Below are positions 35,400 through 47,140 of a stretch of 64,000 bases of DNA, in pieces. A model generated the notes under the pieces. The model did not search any database, was not told the origin of the DNA, and saw only the letters and a list, made by a program, of their open reading frames with translations. A program made the translations under genes and the position numbers. Source of the DNA: Anisus vortex (taxonomy: Eukaryota; Mollusca; Gastropoda; Planorbidae). Numbering within the stretch: position 1 is the first letter of the stretch; every line of letters starts with the position of its first letter. Location of the stretch: assembly GCA_949126835.1 (NCBI GenBank), contig OX421495.1:30933671-30997670 (forward strand). The letters are read 5' to 3'.

Positions 35400-37520
35400 T
35401 TACCAAACTTACTATTTTAAAACTAAATCCCTTACTTGCGAAGAAAAAGAACTGAGTAAAAGTATTGTTAGAGCAGATATCATTATATTGTGATATTTCT
35501 AAACAAACTTGTTAGATTGAGCATTAAAATAATTGCTAATAGATAAAAAGATCAGTTTTATCCGCAGAATTGGTTTCTAAATCAGAGGACATTATAAATG
35601 TGGACTGATTATAAGATATGTTTGAGAATCTCTGGAAATGATAATTGAAACATTTGGCAGAGAGGATAATTTGATTGAAAAAGATGTAAATGATTTTGAG
35701 AAAAGAGAATTTTTCTATCACTAAAGTATTGAGAAATGTTTTATTATTGTACTATGGAAATTTATTTTATCATGTACTGTTGTTGAAATAATTGCTCACT
35801 GAGTCAGGATGCAAATTTCTTCTATGTGAATTTATTCATTTGTTCTATTATCATTGAATGTATGATAATGTGAGGTAAAAAATAGTTGCAGCAAGGCAGA
35901 ACTATGACTAACAAGAGTCTAAGAAATGTATTATATATGATTTTTCACTTTTAGGAAACTGTTACATGAAAAGCAGATCGGAAGTGAAACTAATCTAAAA
36001 CTTATTCTTGTTTTGTATAAATTTAGGATATGTTCCCAATGACTTGACACTGTAAACCATTCTGGTTCATGGTTGAGAATTTATAATGTTGGCATACCAA
36101 TGTTCAACAAATGTATGATTAATTAAGAATTTCATGTCAAGATATAAAACTAATATTTTTCTTTTTTGTATTAGTTAAAATAGATTGAATGAATGGTATT
36201 GACAACCAAAGAAATGGGTAGAACTGAACACTGTGAAAGTAACAGGAGTACCTAGAGAATAACATGGAAAAGAGCAATGTATTCCAACCTCACTAAGTGA
36301 AAAGCTTGGATATGGAACCATTCAGACCAGCAGTTTTTTTTTACATGAATTGTTAAATTGATTTCTGTCTGAAAAAAATTTATAGTATGCTCTTTAACTT
36401 CTAATCTTTTGTACGTCAATAATATTGTATTTGAAATGTCTTTAATGTAATCTAAAGAAAATAGTTACTTACTGTTTAGTACTAAGATTGTATGAAGATG
36501 ATATAATTTGCTTTAATTGATAGTTAATTAAGTAAATTAACCTATTTGTTTTAAGTAAATCCATGTCTGAATGAAAAATAGAATGTTTTCAATTTAAAAC
36601 TACTGTGTAACCTCTGTGAAATATTTTAAAAAGAAACTTATGACGTAGAAAGGTCATGGTAAAATGAAAAATTGAAATATTTTTAATGAATTTTGCTATA
36701 AACTATCTTAATTCTTGAACATACCATGCTTAGTTTCTTAAAAATAACATAAATGAATGTAATTTTGAAATTATAGTTGTTAAAAAAGGTTCATTTAGGC
36801 ACGATAACTTTTTGATCGCGTAGAAATTTCTGACCTAAGCGGTGATTGGGCAAAAATCTGCATAGCGATGTAAACATTTAAAGAATGAGAGAGTGATCGG
36901 AAGGAATAGAGAGAGAGAGAGAAGTGCGGGATTGACCTACATTTTTGTTTCGCCACAGACAGTGTTGTCTAATGTGTTAGTCAGCCTACAGGCTTGGAAA
37001 ATTATACTGTCTAAACGAGGATCATTTTTTTTTGTAATTAGGTCAGGCTTAGTATTTTTTCATCAGCGGGTTTTTTCTCCTTATGAAAAATAAGTCGTGT
37101 CTGAATAGACATTAATTGATTTTTCTTGTTGTTTAATTACAATTGTAAAAGATATTAGGTTGTAATTAAATGGATGAGTTTTTATTACAGTGGAATGTTC
37201 ATGTAATAGAAATGATTAAATTGTGTTATATTATATCTATTAAGAATGATTATGTTTTTTTCTTGTATACAAGATTTAGATAGACATAATTTAATTGTCC
37301 ATTGTTTTGAATTAATATTGAATGAGTGAATGACTATAGTTAAGCCATTTGATAAGATTAACTTAGATTGCATATATTATATGTTATTGTTATCAGTTCG
37401 ATTGAATTATTGGAATAGCTAATTGAACTGTTGTTTTCTCCGGAATATTTTCTTTTATAATTATTCCTTAAAATTAACATTTTTAGTATTGTAAAATGTA
37501 AAAGAAATAATTATAAAAAT
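35400..37520 (+). other. 2.1 kb noncoding 3' region of element A
   Basis: AT-rich with no long frame. There is a GA microsatellite at 36907-36922. An envelope gene could lie here in related elements, but no signal peptide, glycoprotein or transmembrane pattern can be read. Confidence 0.55.
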
Positions 37521-37535
37521 GTTGAAGGAGGGGGG

Positions 37536-38152
37536 TGCTACGTATGTCGGTCATAGAGGAATGACGTAATAGGGCATTGACCTCTTAACAAGTGCGATTT
37601 AGAGTCCAAGTTTTGACCTTTCTGCTCTGAGGGCAGTTTAAATAAAATAATTCGTCCAACCCCGTGGAATATGAAGGTTATAATCTGGATCGCAGTATCC
37701 TATAGACCAGTGAGATTGAAATGCGTATTAGGACCCTGTAGAATCTTCGATAATAGTTTTCTTTGTAAAGTCCCTACCTCCTTAAAGTTAGTTCAGTTTG
37801 AAAGTTTGTAGAGAGAAGTCGCTATATTGATACTTGTATATAATATGAAATTCTATGAAACTCTTATGTTGCCATCAGTTGACGCATTTATTTATCGTTT
37901 ATATTGAGTCTACAATTTAAATAAAATTGTTTATTCAACAACTGGAGTTGTTTGATCTATCATTGTTGAGAAAGGTGTTGAAGATAATTATACCGAATAT
38001 AACTACATTACCGCAAAGACCTGTCAGTCAAGGAACCCCTCGCTTGGGCTACAGATTAGCAGAATCTAGAGACTTCTAATAAAGATACAACTATACATTG
38101 AATCCGATTAAACGAGTCGTAATAATAGTCATCATAGTGACAGTCCATAACA
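37536..38152 (+). repeat. 3' LTR of element A (617 bp)
   Basis: Copy of 31813-32429. Preceded by GTTGAAGGAGGGGGG (37521-37535), the polypurine tract. Confidence 0.93.
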
Positions 38153-38244
38153 ATATGTACTGAAAATATAATCTATTATTTACAAATTTATAAAAAATAG
38201 TTTATAATGTTGATATTGGCTTTTATAAAATGAATGTATATTGT

Positions 38245-39497
38245 TTAGACTGGTATTTCTGTAGATAAACGCGAAAGAACATCAGTAATATGATTATCCT
38301 GGCGATTGTTGTTTATTTTATTAATGTTGAATTTCAACAGAGGTTTGTGGTCTATTAATATTGTGAATCTCCTGCCTAGCAAATACCTTTGTAGTTTGTG
38401 TACGGCCCTTGTCAAACCTAAACATTCCAATTCTATAATTGCCCATGGGTACCGTTTTTCAGCATTAGATAAAGCACGGCTTAGATAAAGAGCTGGCTTT
38501 AAAATGGTTTTGTTATCATCAGATTTACATTCCTTCATGAGACATTTACCTAGACCTTCCTTTGAGGCATCTGTAGCTAAAATGACCTTATCATTTTCAT
38601 TTATTGTAGTAAGAATAGGTTGTTGTGAATAACGTTTTTTTAAGGTTTGTAATGATTTTTCACAATCTGAATTCCATTTTATTTTGTTTGGCTGTAGTTT
38701 TTTTTAGTTAACTCAATGAGTGGTCGCACTATATTAGAATAGTCTTTTATAACTTGCTATAGTAATTGAATTTATCAAGTAAAGCTCTGACATGCTTTTT
38801 CAATACAGGGGTTTTTATATGCAGTATTTTTTCACTGAAATGACTTGTGGTCTGTATTCTTTGATTATTAAACTTGTGTCCCAGAAATTCAATTTGTGAC
38901 TGACATAGTCTCAATTTGATTATTAAACTTGTGTCCCAGAAATTCAATTTGTGACTGACAGAGTCTCATTTTTTCTGGTGACACTGTTAGACCATTTGTT
39001 TTTAATACTTGAAATAAATAATCAAGTGTTTGAAAATGTTCATTCCTGGTATTTGTGAATACACAAATATCATCCATATAGTGTTGTATGTGGAGATGTG
39101 GTTTTAGAAATCTACGTATCATTTTTGTAAATGTTGCTAATGAATTAATCAAGCCGAATGGCATTACGTTCCACTAAAAAAATCCGAAATGTGTGGTGAA
39201 GGCAGTAAACTGTTTGGATTCCTCATTCATTGGAATTTGTCAAAAACCACGAGTCAGGTCTATTGTGGAAAATATTTTTGCCTGTCCCATGATGATGATT
39301 ATATCTTCAATGTTTGGGAGGCCCTCCTGGTCAATATTAGTTATTTTATTTAACTTCCTGTAGTCACAACAAATGCGTATATTGCCATCTTTTTTCTTAA
39401 CCAAAACCATTGGCGACGAAAATTGTGACCTTGATGGTCTTATCAAGCCATCTTTCCATAAAGAGTTAAGTTCGCACTGAACCTTCTCTCTTAACAT
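38245..39497 (-). pseudogene. Reverse transcriptase and RNase H of Gypsy element B
   Basis: Minus strand, from 39497. RT motifs are VQCELNSLWKDGLIRPS, SPMVLVKKKDGNIRICCDYRK, FSTIDLTRGF, MPFGLINSLATF and the catalytic YMDD (39080-39069). The connection domain (EFLGHKF) and RNase H (LYLSRALSNAEKRY, IDHKPLLKFN, DVLSRLS) follow. Damage: a stop after LTRGF, further stops before MPFG, a 55-bp tandem duplication (38861 and 38916) that shifts the frame in the EFLGHKF region, and a shortened RNase H. Nonfunctional. Confidence 0.85.
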
Positions 39498-40966
39498 CTG
39501 AGGTAGGCTACTGTGTATACCTTGGAGCGAAAAGGTATATTATGATTTAGAGTTATCCCATGCTCTATGACATTCGTATGACCTGGTTTATCACTAATGA
39601 CTGAGGAGTATTTGGCAAGAAGCCATCTCATTCTTTGTCTGTTGTGCTCAGACTTGATATGACTAATAGAGCTTTCAATGTCAGTTTTAGAATCAACATT
39701 TTCCTTAAGGATGGAATTGAATATTTCCTCATTATGTACAAAAGAGGCCAGATATTCATCTGTTTTTAAATCCTCATTACTGACATTTTCATTATTCCCA
39801 CAATCTGATTTTTTATAAAGTCTTAAATTATTTATATGAAAATTATTTTCCATATTGTCAACCAGAATTGTATAGGACATTTCTGTTTTTCGTTGCAGGA
39901 CCTTGAATGGACCTCTCCATTCTTTATAATCTGCAGTGCCTGTCGGCAGGAGAATTAATACAAGATCATTAGGCAACACTCTAAGATACCTGTTTTTATT
40001 TATTTGTTGTAAGGATTTATAAGTTGTCATTTCAATTTGTGTCCTGGCCGAATCATTGGCATAATCTATTTGTTGTCTTATCTGACGGACATAGTCATAT
40101 GGGGAAACTGTTTTTTCTTTGTCCTGTATAATATTATCTTTAAATATCTCTAGTGGTGTCTTGGGATTTTTACCAAAGAGCATTTCAAAAGGGGTATACC
40201 CAGTTGATTGGTGAATAGTGCTGCGATAAGCAAACAACACCATTGGTAGATATATTTCCCATTCATAGGGTTTGTCAATAGTGACCTTTTTTAACATGAG
40301 TTTTATTGTATGATTCAGTCTTTCCACACAGCCATTGGACTGTGGGTGATATCTGGCACTAAAGATCTGGGTTATGTCCAGCATCTTTGTAAATGCTTGT
40401 GAAAGTTGTGACACAAATTGTGTACCATTATCTGACAATACTACAGTTGGAAAACCATACTTAGTAAATGTCGATAATAGTGCATTACATATCTTCTCAG
40501 CAGTTATTTCTTTAAGTGGAACTGCTTCAACCCACCGGGTTGCTAGATCTACAATCATAAGAACAAATCTGTTCTTGGAATATTTAGTTGGTCTCATTGG
40601 ACCTATTATGTCCACTGCTATTTTATAGAAGGGGGATACAATAGCATCCACTTTCTGAATAGGTGCATTATGTTTTGAATTTATTTTATTTTTTCTTAAA
40701 CATGTATCACATGATTGCACATGATTTTTTATATCTGATTTCATGCCCCTCCACCAAAAGTTTAATTTGATAAACTGATAAGTTTTATTTGCACCTAAAT
40801 GACCAGCCATGGGGCTGTCATGACCTGCTTTCATTATATTATGTACAAGAGAATCTGGTATAACAACTTGTTTATTTTCATTATTTTTAGACTTTGTTAT
40901 TTTTACCAAAATGTCATTGACAATTTTATAGTTTGTGATATAGTCATCCCTTTTGTCTTTGTTCAT
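39491..40966 (-). pseudogene. Integrase of Gypsy element B, located upstream of RT
   Basis: 491 open residues. An N-terminal HHCC zinc domain (H49, H56, C86, C89) is followed by the catalytic core with D119 (KIAVDIIG), D179 (LSDNGTQF) and E215 (GCVERLNH), then a C-terminal GPF/Y module (EWRGPFKVLQRK) and a linker that leads into the reverse transcriptase region. The order integrase then RT is opposite to most Ty3/Gypsy elements and matches Gmr1. This is the least damaged part of element B. The frame ends near 39491 just before the RT start. Confidence 0.9.
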
Positions 40967-41019
40967 AATACTTTCAATTATCTGTGATACCTTGGTATCA
41001 TTTCTTTGTTCTATTTTTA

Positions 41020-41937
41020 TTATTTCATAGTTAAGTTTAACAAATGAATGTGGAATTTTCTCATTTTCATTGAGAATCTGACAAAAAGCATTATCTTGTT
41101 TAGATTTATGTTTTTTTTTAATTTCATTGTTTGTTTTCTCTCAATCACTCTAGGTGATGATTGTTTTTGTACTTGTGTCTTGGTCACAAAAGAATTAATT
41201 AATTTTGTCTTTTGATGTTTATAATTACTTAAATTCTCTTTAGCAATACTAAATGCCTTTTTGTGAGCCACTAAATGTTGTGCTAAAACAATAATTGGTC
41301 TAATTTCTTCAGGTACTTCTTTAGTATTACATTGATGATCAAATGTATTATTGTAGTTATATAAAGATTGACTTCCATTCCATTTTGGAAATTTGTGTTC
41401 TTTAGTCTGTGTATTTTCTTTTATATTATCAATCTTTAAGTTAATTTCTAGATAATTTTGTATCCATTTGCTTTCATCAATATTATTTGTGATAAGCAGA
41501 TTGAAAATTTGTTTCTCCTGAAAGAATGGTGCATTTGAAATTTGATTCTGACTATTTATTGTTTCCAAAGATTTAGGTTTTCTGATTTGGTAACAATTAG
41601 ATTTTGAATTAATCCACCGTTGGTAGATTTCAAATGAATTATCAGGAATGACATCCTTGACATTTCTAACTATGAGTGGTGCAATACATGATTGCATAAC
41701 AATAGCCTCCAGATATCCAGTGATCCATGGAGTATCAATGAAAATTTTTGCTATTGGAAAAAAATTTTTTGTCCCATCACCAACTGTGACAAATGATGTT
41801 TTGTCCATATATTGGTGTGGTTTTATATAGGACGGTTGTACTAGAATAGACGTTGCCCCCGTGTCTCTAAGAACAAAGCTCTCAGTATCGTTCACAAATC
41901 CTGGATACAGCATTAAGTTGTCATTAATATTGGCCAT
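41020..41937 (-). pseudogene. Protease and linker of Gypsy element B
   Basis: The retropepsin motif LRDTGATSILVQP lies near the N-terminus of the frame, followed by VTVGDGTKNFFPIAKIFID and the end of a protease-like fold. The remainder (KWNGSQSLYNYNNTF, LVAHKKAFSIAKENLSNY) is a linker of unknown function. It is homologous to the first 130 residues of the element C frame, which ties the two elements together. It lies in a different frame from the integrase. Confidence 0.75.
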
Positions 41938-42000
41938 ATTGTAGTAATTATTTGCACTATCATTGCCATTCTGAGATGGTCTTGGTTTTGTATGTGCCTG

Positions 42001-43226
42001 TTAATCCCTGACAAAGGAATCTCTATTTTGCGAGTTATGAAAATTACTGCCTGGTCTATGTAAAGGCTCTCTGTTTTTGATAAAACAATTACTGGCCCAA
42101 TGACCTATTCTTTTACAATAATTACATCTTTTGATATTTTCAGAATTTGTCCAGCCATTTCCTTGTCTATTGGTATTTTTACCGTTATAGTTATTAAATC
42201 TTTCTCTACTATTATGATTGGAATTTCTATTGTACCAATTAGGTGAGGATCTATTTGCTCTGGTATTAGTTCTTCTTTGATTTGTTATAATGTTCAGGTT
42301 ATGGCTAATGTTAGCCTTTGAGAATGCCATGTTGGGATGTGAGTCTCTGAAATTACCCAAAGCTTTGATTAAATAACTAATCTTTGTTATATTTTTTCCT
42401 TTAGATAGGTAAAAATTTTAATACTAGCCTTTAAAAGAATTTTATCTATGATCAACATGTCAATGATGTCATTGGGATTCTGCATATCAATCCCAGACAT
42501 TTCTAACCATGTTTTGAGATAATATTTTACATCTTCTACAAATGATGTGGGATCATTATTTTCTTCCATTCTAATATCATGAAAGTTCAGTCTATACCTA
42601 AAAATCTGGTGTTTTTATGAAATGGTTTGGTAATTGTTTTCTAATCTCTTTGTAAGTTATATTTTCCTTTTCCATGTAGGCAATGGATTCTAGCTTTAAC
42701 TTTTCAAGATTGTATTAAATATGCTGGCCATTCTTTTTCAGTAATATTGGCTGTGTTACATTGAAATTCAAATGCTCTCAGAAATTTGTCAACACTTTCT
42801 TCCCCTTTACCATCAAATGGTTGAACCTTAATGTACTTAGTTTTATTTTGGGATTGAGTGTCGGACCCAGAATTGTCATTTTTGTTATGTTGTAATTGCA
42901 GTAATTGCAACTCATGTTGCCTAATCTTTTCCTTTTTTTCCATTTCTCTAACTTTATCTCTCTCTTCCTTTTCTAATTTTAATTTTTCTTGTTCAATTTT
43001 TAATTTTTGCTCTTTCATTTCTCTTATTTTATTTTGTTCTTCTCTTTGTATCATTCTTTCATCTCTTTCCCTGCATGTCCTCTATTTCTTTCTGTTCAGT
43101 TTTCCATTCTTTGACCTTATTTTCAATAAAGGTCTGCATTTCCTTTTAAGGAATTTCATACTCAAGAGCAAGTTGCTTAGCTTTTTCAGTTAATTCAATA
43201 CTAGTCAATTTCTGAAAAGATGCCAT
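42001..43226 (-). pseudogene. Gag of Gypsy element B
   Basis: Starts at ATG 43226 (MASFQKLTSIELTEKAKQLA), is cut by a TAA near 43147, and continues in pieces. There is a long K/E/R/Q-rich helix (42704-43054, EQEKLKLEKEERDKVREMEK), a capsid segment (VDKFLRAFEFQCNTANITEK), fragments at 42387-42569, and a zinc knuckle CNYCKRIGHWASNC at about 42100 in a basic, Asn/Arg-rich tail. At least three shifts or stops separate the pieces. Confidence 0.75.
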
Positions 43227-44885
43227 TTTATTTATATTATTGAATTTTTGAGTAAAGAATAGTTCTATATTTTATTGTGTACCTTTATCACAATAATAAA
43301 TATTGGAATATGCTTCTTTATTAATTAGTAGTAAAGTTTATACAAGTTTATTAAACTTGTTAAGAATATAGTTTAAGTCAATGTTTGTATGCACCGGTAT
43401 AAAGTAATGTGAAATTTGTAGGCCTACTGGTCAAAATGTGAATGTGACCAAAATGTTAAAAATGAATGTTTGAAAATGTAGTTTACAATGTTTAAAATGA
43501 ACTTATGTACAAGTTATATACAATTTATGTGCAATGCATCATCAAACATTTCAATATAAAATAAAATGAAATTATTAATAAGGAGAAATACAGATTGTTA
43601 CAAAACAAGACAAGAAATGATTATTTAATAATAGGATATATATCACAAATAAGACTAAACAAAACCAATTGAAGCAAGTTATTTTTTTTTTCACAAGAGA
43701 ATTACAATATGTATAACAATGACATAAACTGGACAAAATTTTTATTCCGACAACAAATAATGAACAAAGTACAAGCGGAACAGATACAACTAACAAATAT
43801 ATTTATCAATGTTTTACGGAATACCCCTCAATGTCTAATTTATGACAACACTATTCCATAGAACATGAACAAAGAACTTAAAATAATTTCTTTGAATCCA
43901 CAATTGAAAAAGAAACAGAAATTAGAGATAGGTAGAGTGAGAAAAGAGTATCAAATGGTACCTCAAAGTTGCCTCCAACCAAAGCCCGCAATGAAATTTG
44001 TCACATAAAACATGCAATATAAATCAATATTTAATAATGAATCAATGTGTATAGTATATACATTATAATACTATAATGTTCTTCTAATTGGTGAAATTCT
44101 TGATTTCAATGAAAATTTTCTTAGGAAATATTGACACACAGTTCTATTGTGTAATTATAATTATTCTATTTGGTTAGAGTTCAACACACAGGTATATTTT
44201 GAATAGTTTATAAATGTCCTTTTAGTTCACATTGTTAAATACCTAATTAATCCATCCATATTATTGAAATCTTCAGAATTGTTTCATAAGAGTTCCTTAA
44301 AATGTTAAAAGTTTATTTATTATAGTATTATAGGAAAGTCCATATTCACAATTAGGCCTATCATCAGTGTGGGTATAAAAGTTATAGAATGTCCAACTGT
44401 CCAAAATTATATTATTGGCCTGCACAAAATGTCCATTTAAATTTCCAATGAAGATTCAGAAAATTGAAAGTCAACAATAAATTCCATTGTTATTATAAAT
44501 TCCACAAATAAACACTTGCTTATTGTTGATAGATGAAATTTGAGATAGTGTTCTCTTGGTATTAGGCATAGCCTATGCGATCAGACGTCTGCTAGTCAAC
44601 CATCTTGATTTTCATTAATACTGGTAATGATTTCCATCTATGATAGGCCTATAAGTTTTAGTAAAACTGTCACAATATAGGCCTACTGATCAACATGATC
44701 CAAATAAAAGTTGAAATTATAGTCCTTGAATATAATAGGCCTATAGGATATAGGCCTGGCACTTCTGGTTCACCATCGATAGTCCTATATTCCTTTTCAT
44801 TTATTTCCGTAGATCTAGTTCATATTCATATGAAATGATTAAAATGTCCAAAGGCAAGTTCCAAGAAATTTCGAAAGGATTAAAA
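43227..44885 (-). other. Leader region of element B, no gene seen
   Basis: 1.65 kb of AT-rich DNA between the gag start and the candidate primer site. No open frame is worth naming. Confidence 0.45.
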
Positions 44886-44905
44886 ATTTCACCGCTGCTC
44901 ACCAT
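44886..44905 (-). promoter_or_regulatory. Candidate primer binding site of element B (tRNA-Leu-like)
   Basis: Minus-strand TGGTGAGCAGCGGTGAAATT differs from the element C primer site TGGTGGCAGCGGTGGGATT by one inserted base and two or three changes. CTAGCA precedes it with a five-base spacer, so the LTR end is uncertain. Confidence 0.4.
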
Positions 44906-45025
44906 TTTATGCTAGTGCCCATAATATTATTCTTATTATATATGGTAGCGTAAAGTAGTGGTATGGGCATCTAAACATTTTTTTAATTAGGCTGTAATTA
45001 TAATTCAAATCCAACTTGCAACAAG

Positions 45026-45144
45026 GTGTTTGTAAGGTCAAACAAATACCTCTTACCTTGGTCTTACAAACACATCTTAGGCTACTACCTTGGCCTATCA
45101 TACGACACCTATATTTTCCCTGGACTTTCAAATTCATCACTGTA
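45026..45144 (+). repeat. 27-bp satellite, block 3
   Basis: Four to five diverged units (CTTACCTTGGTCTTACAAAC) plus a short inverted piece (GTTTGTAAGGTC). It ends at the TA used by the pogo-like insertion. Confidence 0.75.
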
Positions 45145-46871
45145 GGGGAAGGTGGGGCTTAAAGTCACAATTTGTAGGCCTACATTTTATAGGATAGCTG
45201 ACTTCAAAGTTAATCAATCATCACCAAACTAAACATGATGCCTCCCATACATTCACACAACAAGTAGAATAAGTCAAATAAATGTATTTCTCAGAAATAT
45301 AAAATAAAAAATCAGTTGGGTTAGAGTTGTGACAAGTTACCCCACAGTGAGGCAAGTTGTCACACAACGTGGGGCAAGTTGTCACAAAAATTATCAAAGG
45401 TTGATATGGCTAAAGTCAATATCAAAAACTAGTCCAGACTATATTCTGGAGGTGGTTCCAGTGCCCTCTGGGGGTGGGAGAACTGTATGAATATATTCTT
45501 TTGGAACTGTTCCAATATCAGGCACATTAGATGAAAGAAATTTTCTCTCAACAAGAAACCTCAACGTCTCCGTCTTCATCCTCAATTTTAGTAACTTGCC
45601 CCACCTAATATTTTAATTTAATATCTTTATTAAACGCAACCAGAACATAGTCAATGAGACTGACGCTGGCAACTGGCCCGAGCTCCATTCCAACTGTTTC
45701 CTCCTTTTCAAACTCTGACGCATAGCCATCACTGTCATCATGGACAGAAAACTCAGCTTCGGTGTCTGAATCAGAATCATCTGCACACTTTTTTTTTCCT
45801 TTTTTTTTAAAAAAGCTCCAATTCCATTCTGTTTCTAACAGGGGATGATTTGTAGATTTCTGAAGACATGGTTTTCCTCTTCGGTATTTTGCGTGGTGCT
45901 GCCTTTCCAAATGGTCTGATGGCGAAGGGAAACACATTTTAGTTTGTGACTCCTGCAGCATCAGGTGAGCCACTAGCCATCTGAATGGATGTGCCATTTT
46001 TCTTCTTGCACTCCACATAGCCACTCAGCGTTTTATAATTTATATTGTGCCCAGTGGCGGTCTTGCCTAGTGTCAAACCTTGGATGATAACAGCATCGAC
46101 AGCTAATGACATAGCTTCTCTACAGAAATCTCCTCGAGTTGTGGTACGAATATAATGTGTCATGTTTAAAATTAAATGAAGGCTGTCTGTGGATGAAGAT
46201 ATATAATTAAGTCCCCAGAAATGAAAAAAAAAGATTTTTTTAAATATATGTAGCCTACTTTTTACTAGATCTGTACGTCTATAAGTATAAATAGCCTAAG
46301 AAGACCCAATAATAATTTGAACAAAATAATTTTTCTACACTGAGATACCTTTATGATCCATATGGTATTTTAAAACGTTTTACAGAAGGCATTGCAAAAT
46401 ATATAATTAAAAATTTTCATAAATCAAAAGCTCAATAATAGTGGGGCAAAAAGTCACAACTGTGACTTGTAACCCCAACCAGTGTGACTACCTGCCCCAC
46501 ATCAAATTCTGGCAAATTTAATATAATAATTTTTTATTGGATTGACAATAAATAATACCAGTACTCCTGATGTGTAAAGGATACATTAACAATTACACTA
46601 GTATAAAGGTGCAAACATTTATTTAATAAAATATGTGTTTACTCGCCAAATTTAAGAAAAATCAAAATCCACAATGAAATTCTGAAATTCAAGTGCTTTG
46701 CTTTTTCAACAGAGGTGAAAGGCGGAGTAAATTCCCTTCGCCATTATAATTATAATTCTTTCTTCCAATAAGCTACACAACCACAGTTTCGAATTTTACT
46801 TTCATTATCAAATTATGGCTGTAGAGCACTTGTGACAACTTGCCCCTGTTACTTTAAGCCCCACCTTCCCC
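45145..46871 (-). mobile_element. 1.7-kb pogo/Tc5-like TIR element, internally deleted
   Basis: Terminal inverted repeats GGGGAAGGTGGGGCTTAAAG (about 25 bp) are flanked by TA on both sides (45143-45144 and 46872-46873). Removing the element and one TA rebuilds a normal satellite unit (CATCACTG-TA-CCTTGGCC). Many subterminal copies of GGGGCAAGTTGTCACA occur at 45340-45385, 46441-46500 and 46828-46850. Only the two ends of a transposase remain. Confidence 0.88.
45605..46163 (-). pseudogene. Remnant of a pogo/jerky-type transposase
   Basis: The N-terminal part (46163-45939) starts MTHYIRTTTRGDFCREAMSL and contains a psq-like helix-turn-helix (AVDAVIIQGLTLGK, NINYKTLSGYVECKK) that would bind the TIRs. 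A second frame (46024-45605) has the acidic tail CADDSDSDTEAEFSVHDDSD typical of the C-terminus. The DDE catalytic core between them is missing, so this is a deletion derivative. Confidence 0.75.
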
Positions 46872-47140
46872 TACCTTGGCCTTACAACGCATCTTACTAC
46901 CCTGGCCTTACAAATACATCACTGTACCTTAAATTGGCCTTACAAACACATCTTACTACCCTGGCCATACAAACACATCTTACTACCTTGGCCTTACTAA
47001 CACCTCAATCTACCCTGGCCTAGCATGCTTACAAATGCCTCACCGTATTATGACTTTACAAACACCTCTTACTACACTGGACTTATAAATACCTCACTGT
47101 TCCCTGGCCTAACCAACACCTCTTACTATCCCAGCCTTAT
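46872..47140 (+). repeat. 27-bp satellite, block 4
   Basis: About ten units, with insertions (AAATTGGCC at about 46932, TAGCATGC at about 47021). It continues the array interrupted by the pogo-like element. Confidence 0.9.

Larger units (their letters stand above)
31813..38152 (+). mobile_element. LTR retrotransposon A (Ty3/Gypsy-type), internally deleted
   Basis: Two 617-bp LTRs (31813-32429 and 37536-38152) with TGTTA/TAACA ends, flanked by the 4-bp duplication ATAT (31809-31812 and 38153-38156). A primer-site-like TGAGGGCTTCGTCCGAT (32433-32449) follows the first LTR, and a purine tract TGAAGGAGGGGGG precedes the second. It contains gag, protease and a remnant of the integrase end. Reverse transcriptase, RNase H and most of integrase are missing. 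It depends on helpers if it moves at all. Confidence 0.9.
31034..44909 (-). mobile_element. Gypsy element B, Gmr1-like, interrupted by element A
   Basis: Minus-strand element running from a tRNA-Leu-like primer site (44905-44886, TGGTGAGCAGCGGTGAAAT) through gag (43226 downward), protease (about 41890), integrase, reverse transcriptase and RNase H (ending 38245) to a purine tract at 31037-31050. Element A (31813-38152) is inserted in its 3' noncoding region. Integrase lies before reverse transcriptase, as in the Gmr1 clade. Every coding part carries stops or shifts. The 1.65 kb between primer site and gag has no gene. Confidence 0.65.

Noticed and set aside
35400..37520. Envelope gene in element A
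   Set aside because: No frame longer than about 66 residues, and no signal peptide or transmembrane pattern.
44910..45025. 5' LTR of element B
   Set aside because: Only about 115 bp lie between the candidate primer site and satellite DNA, and no matching sequence is found near 30450-31033, so no LTR pair can be claimed.
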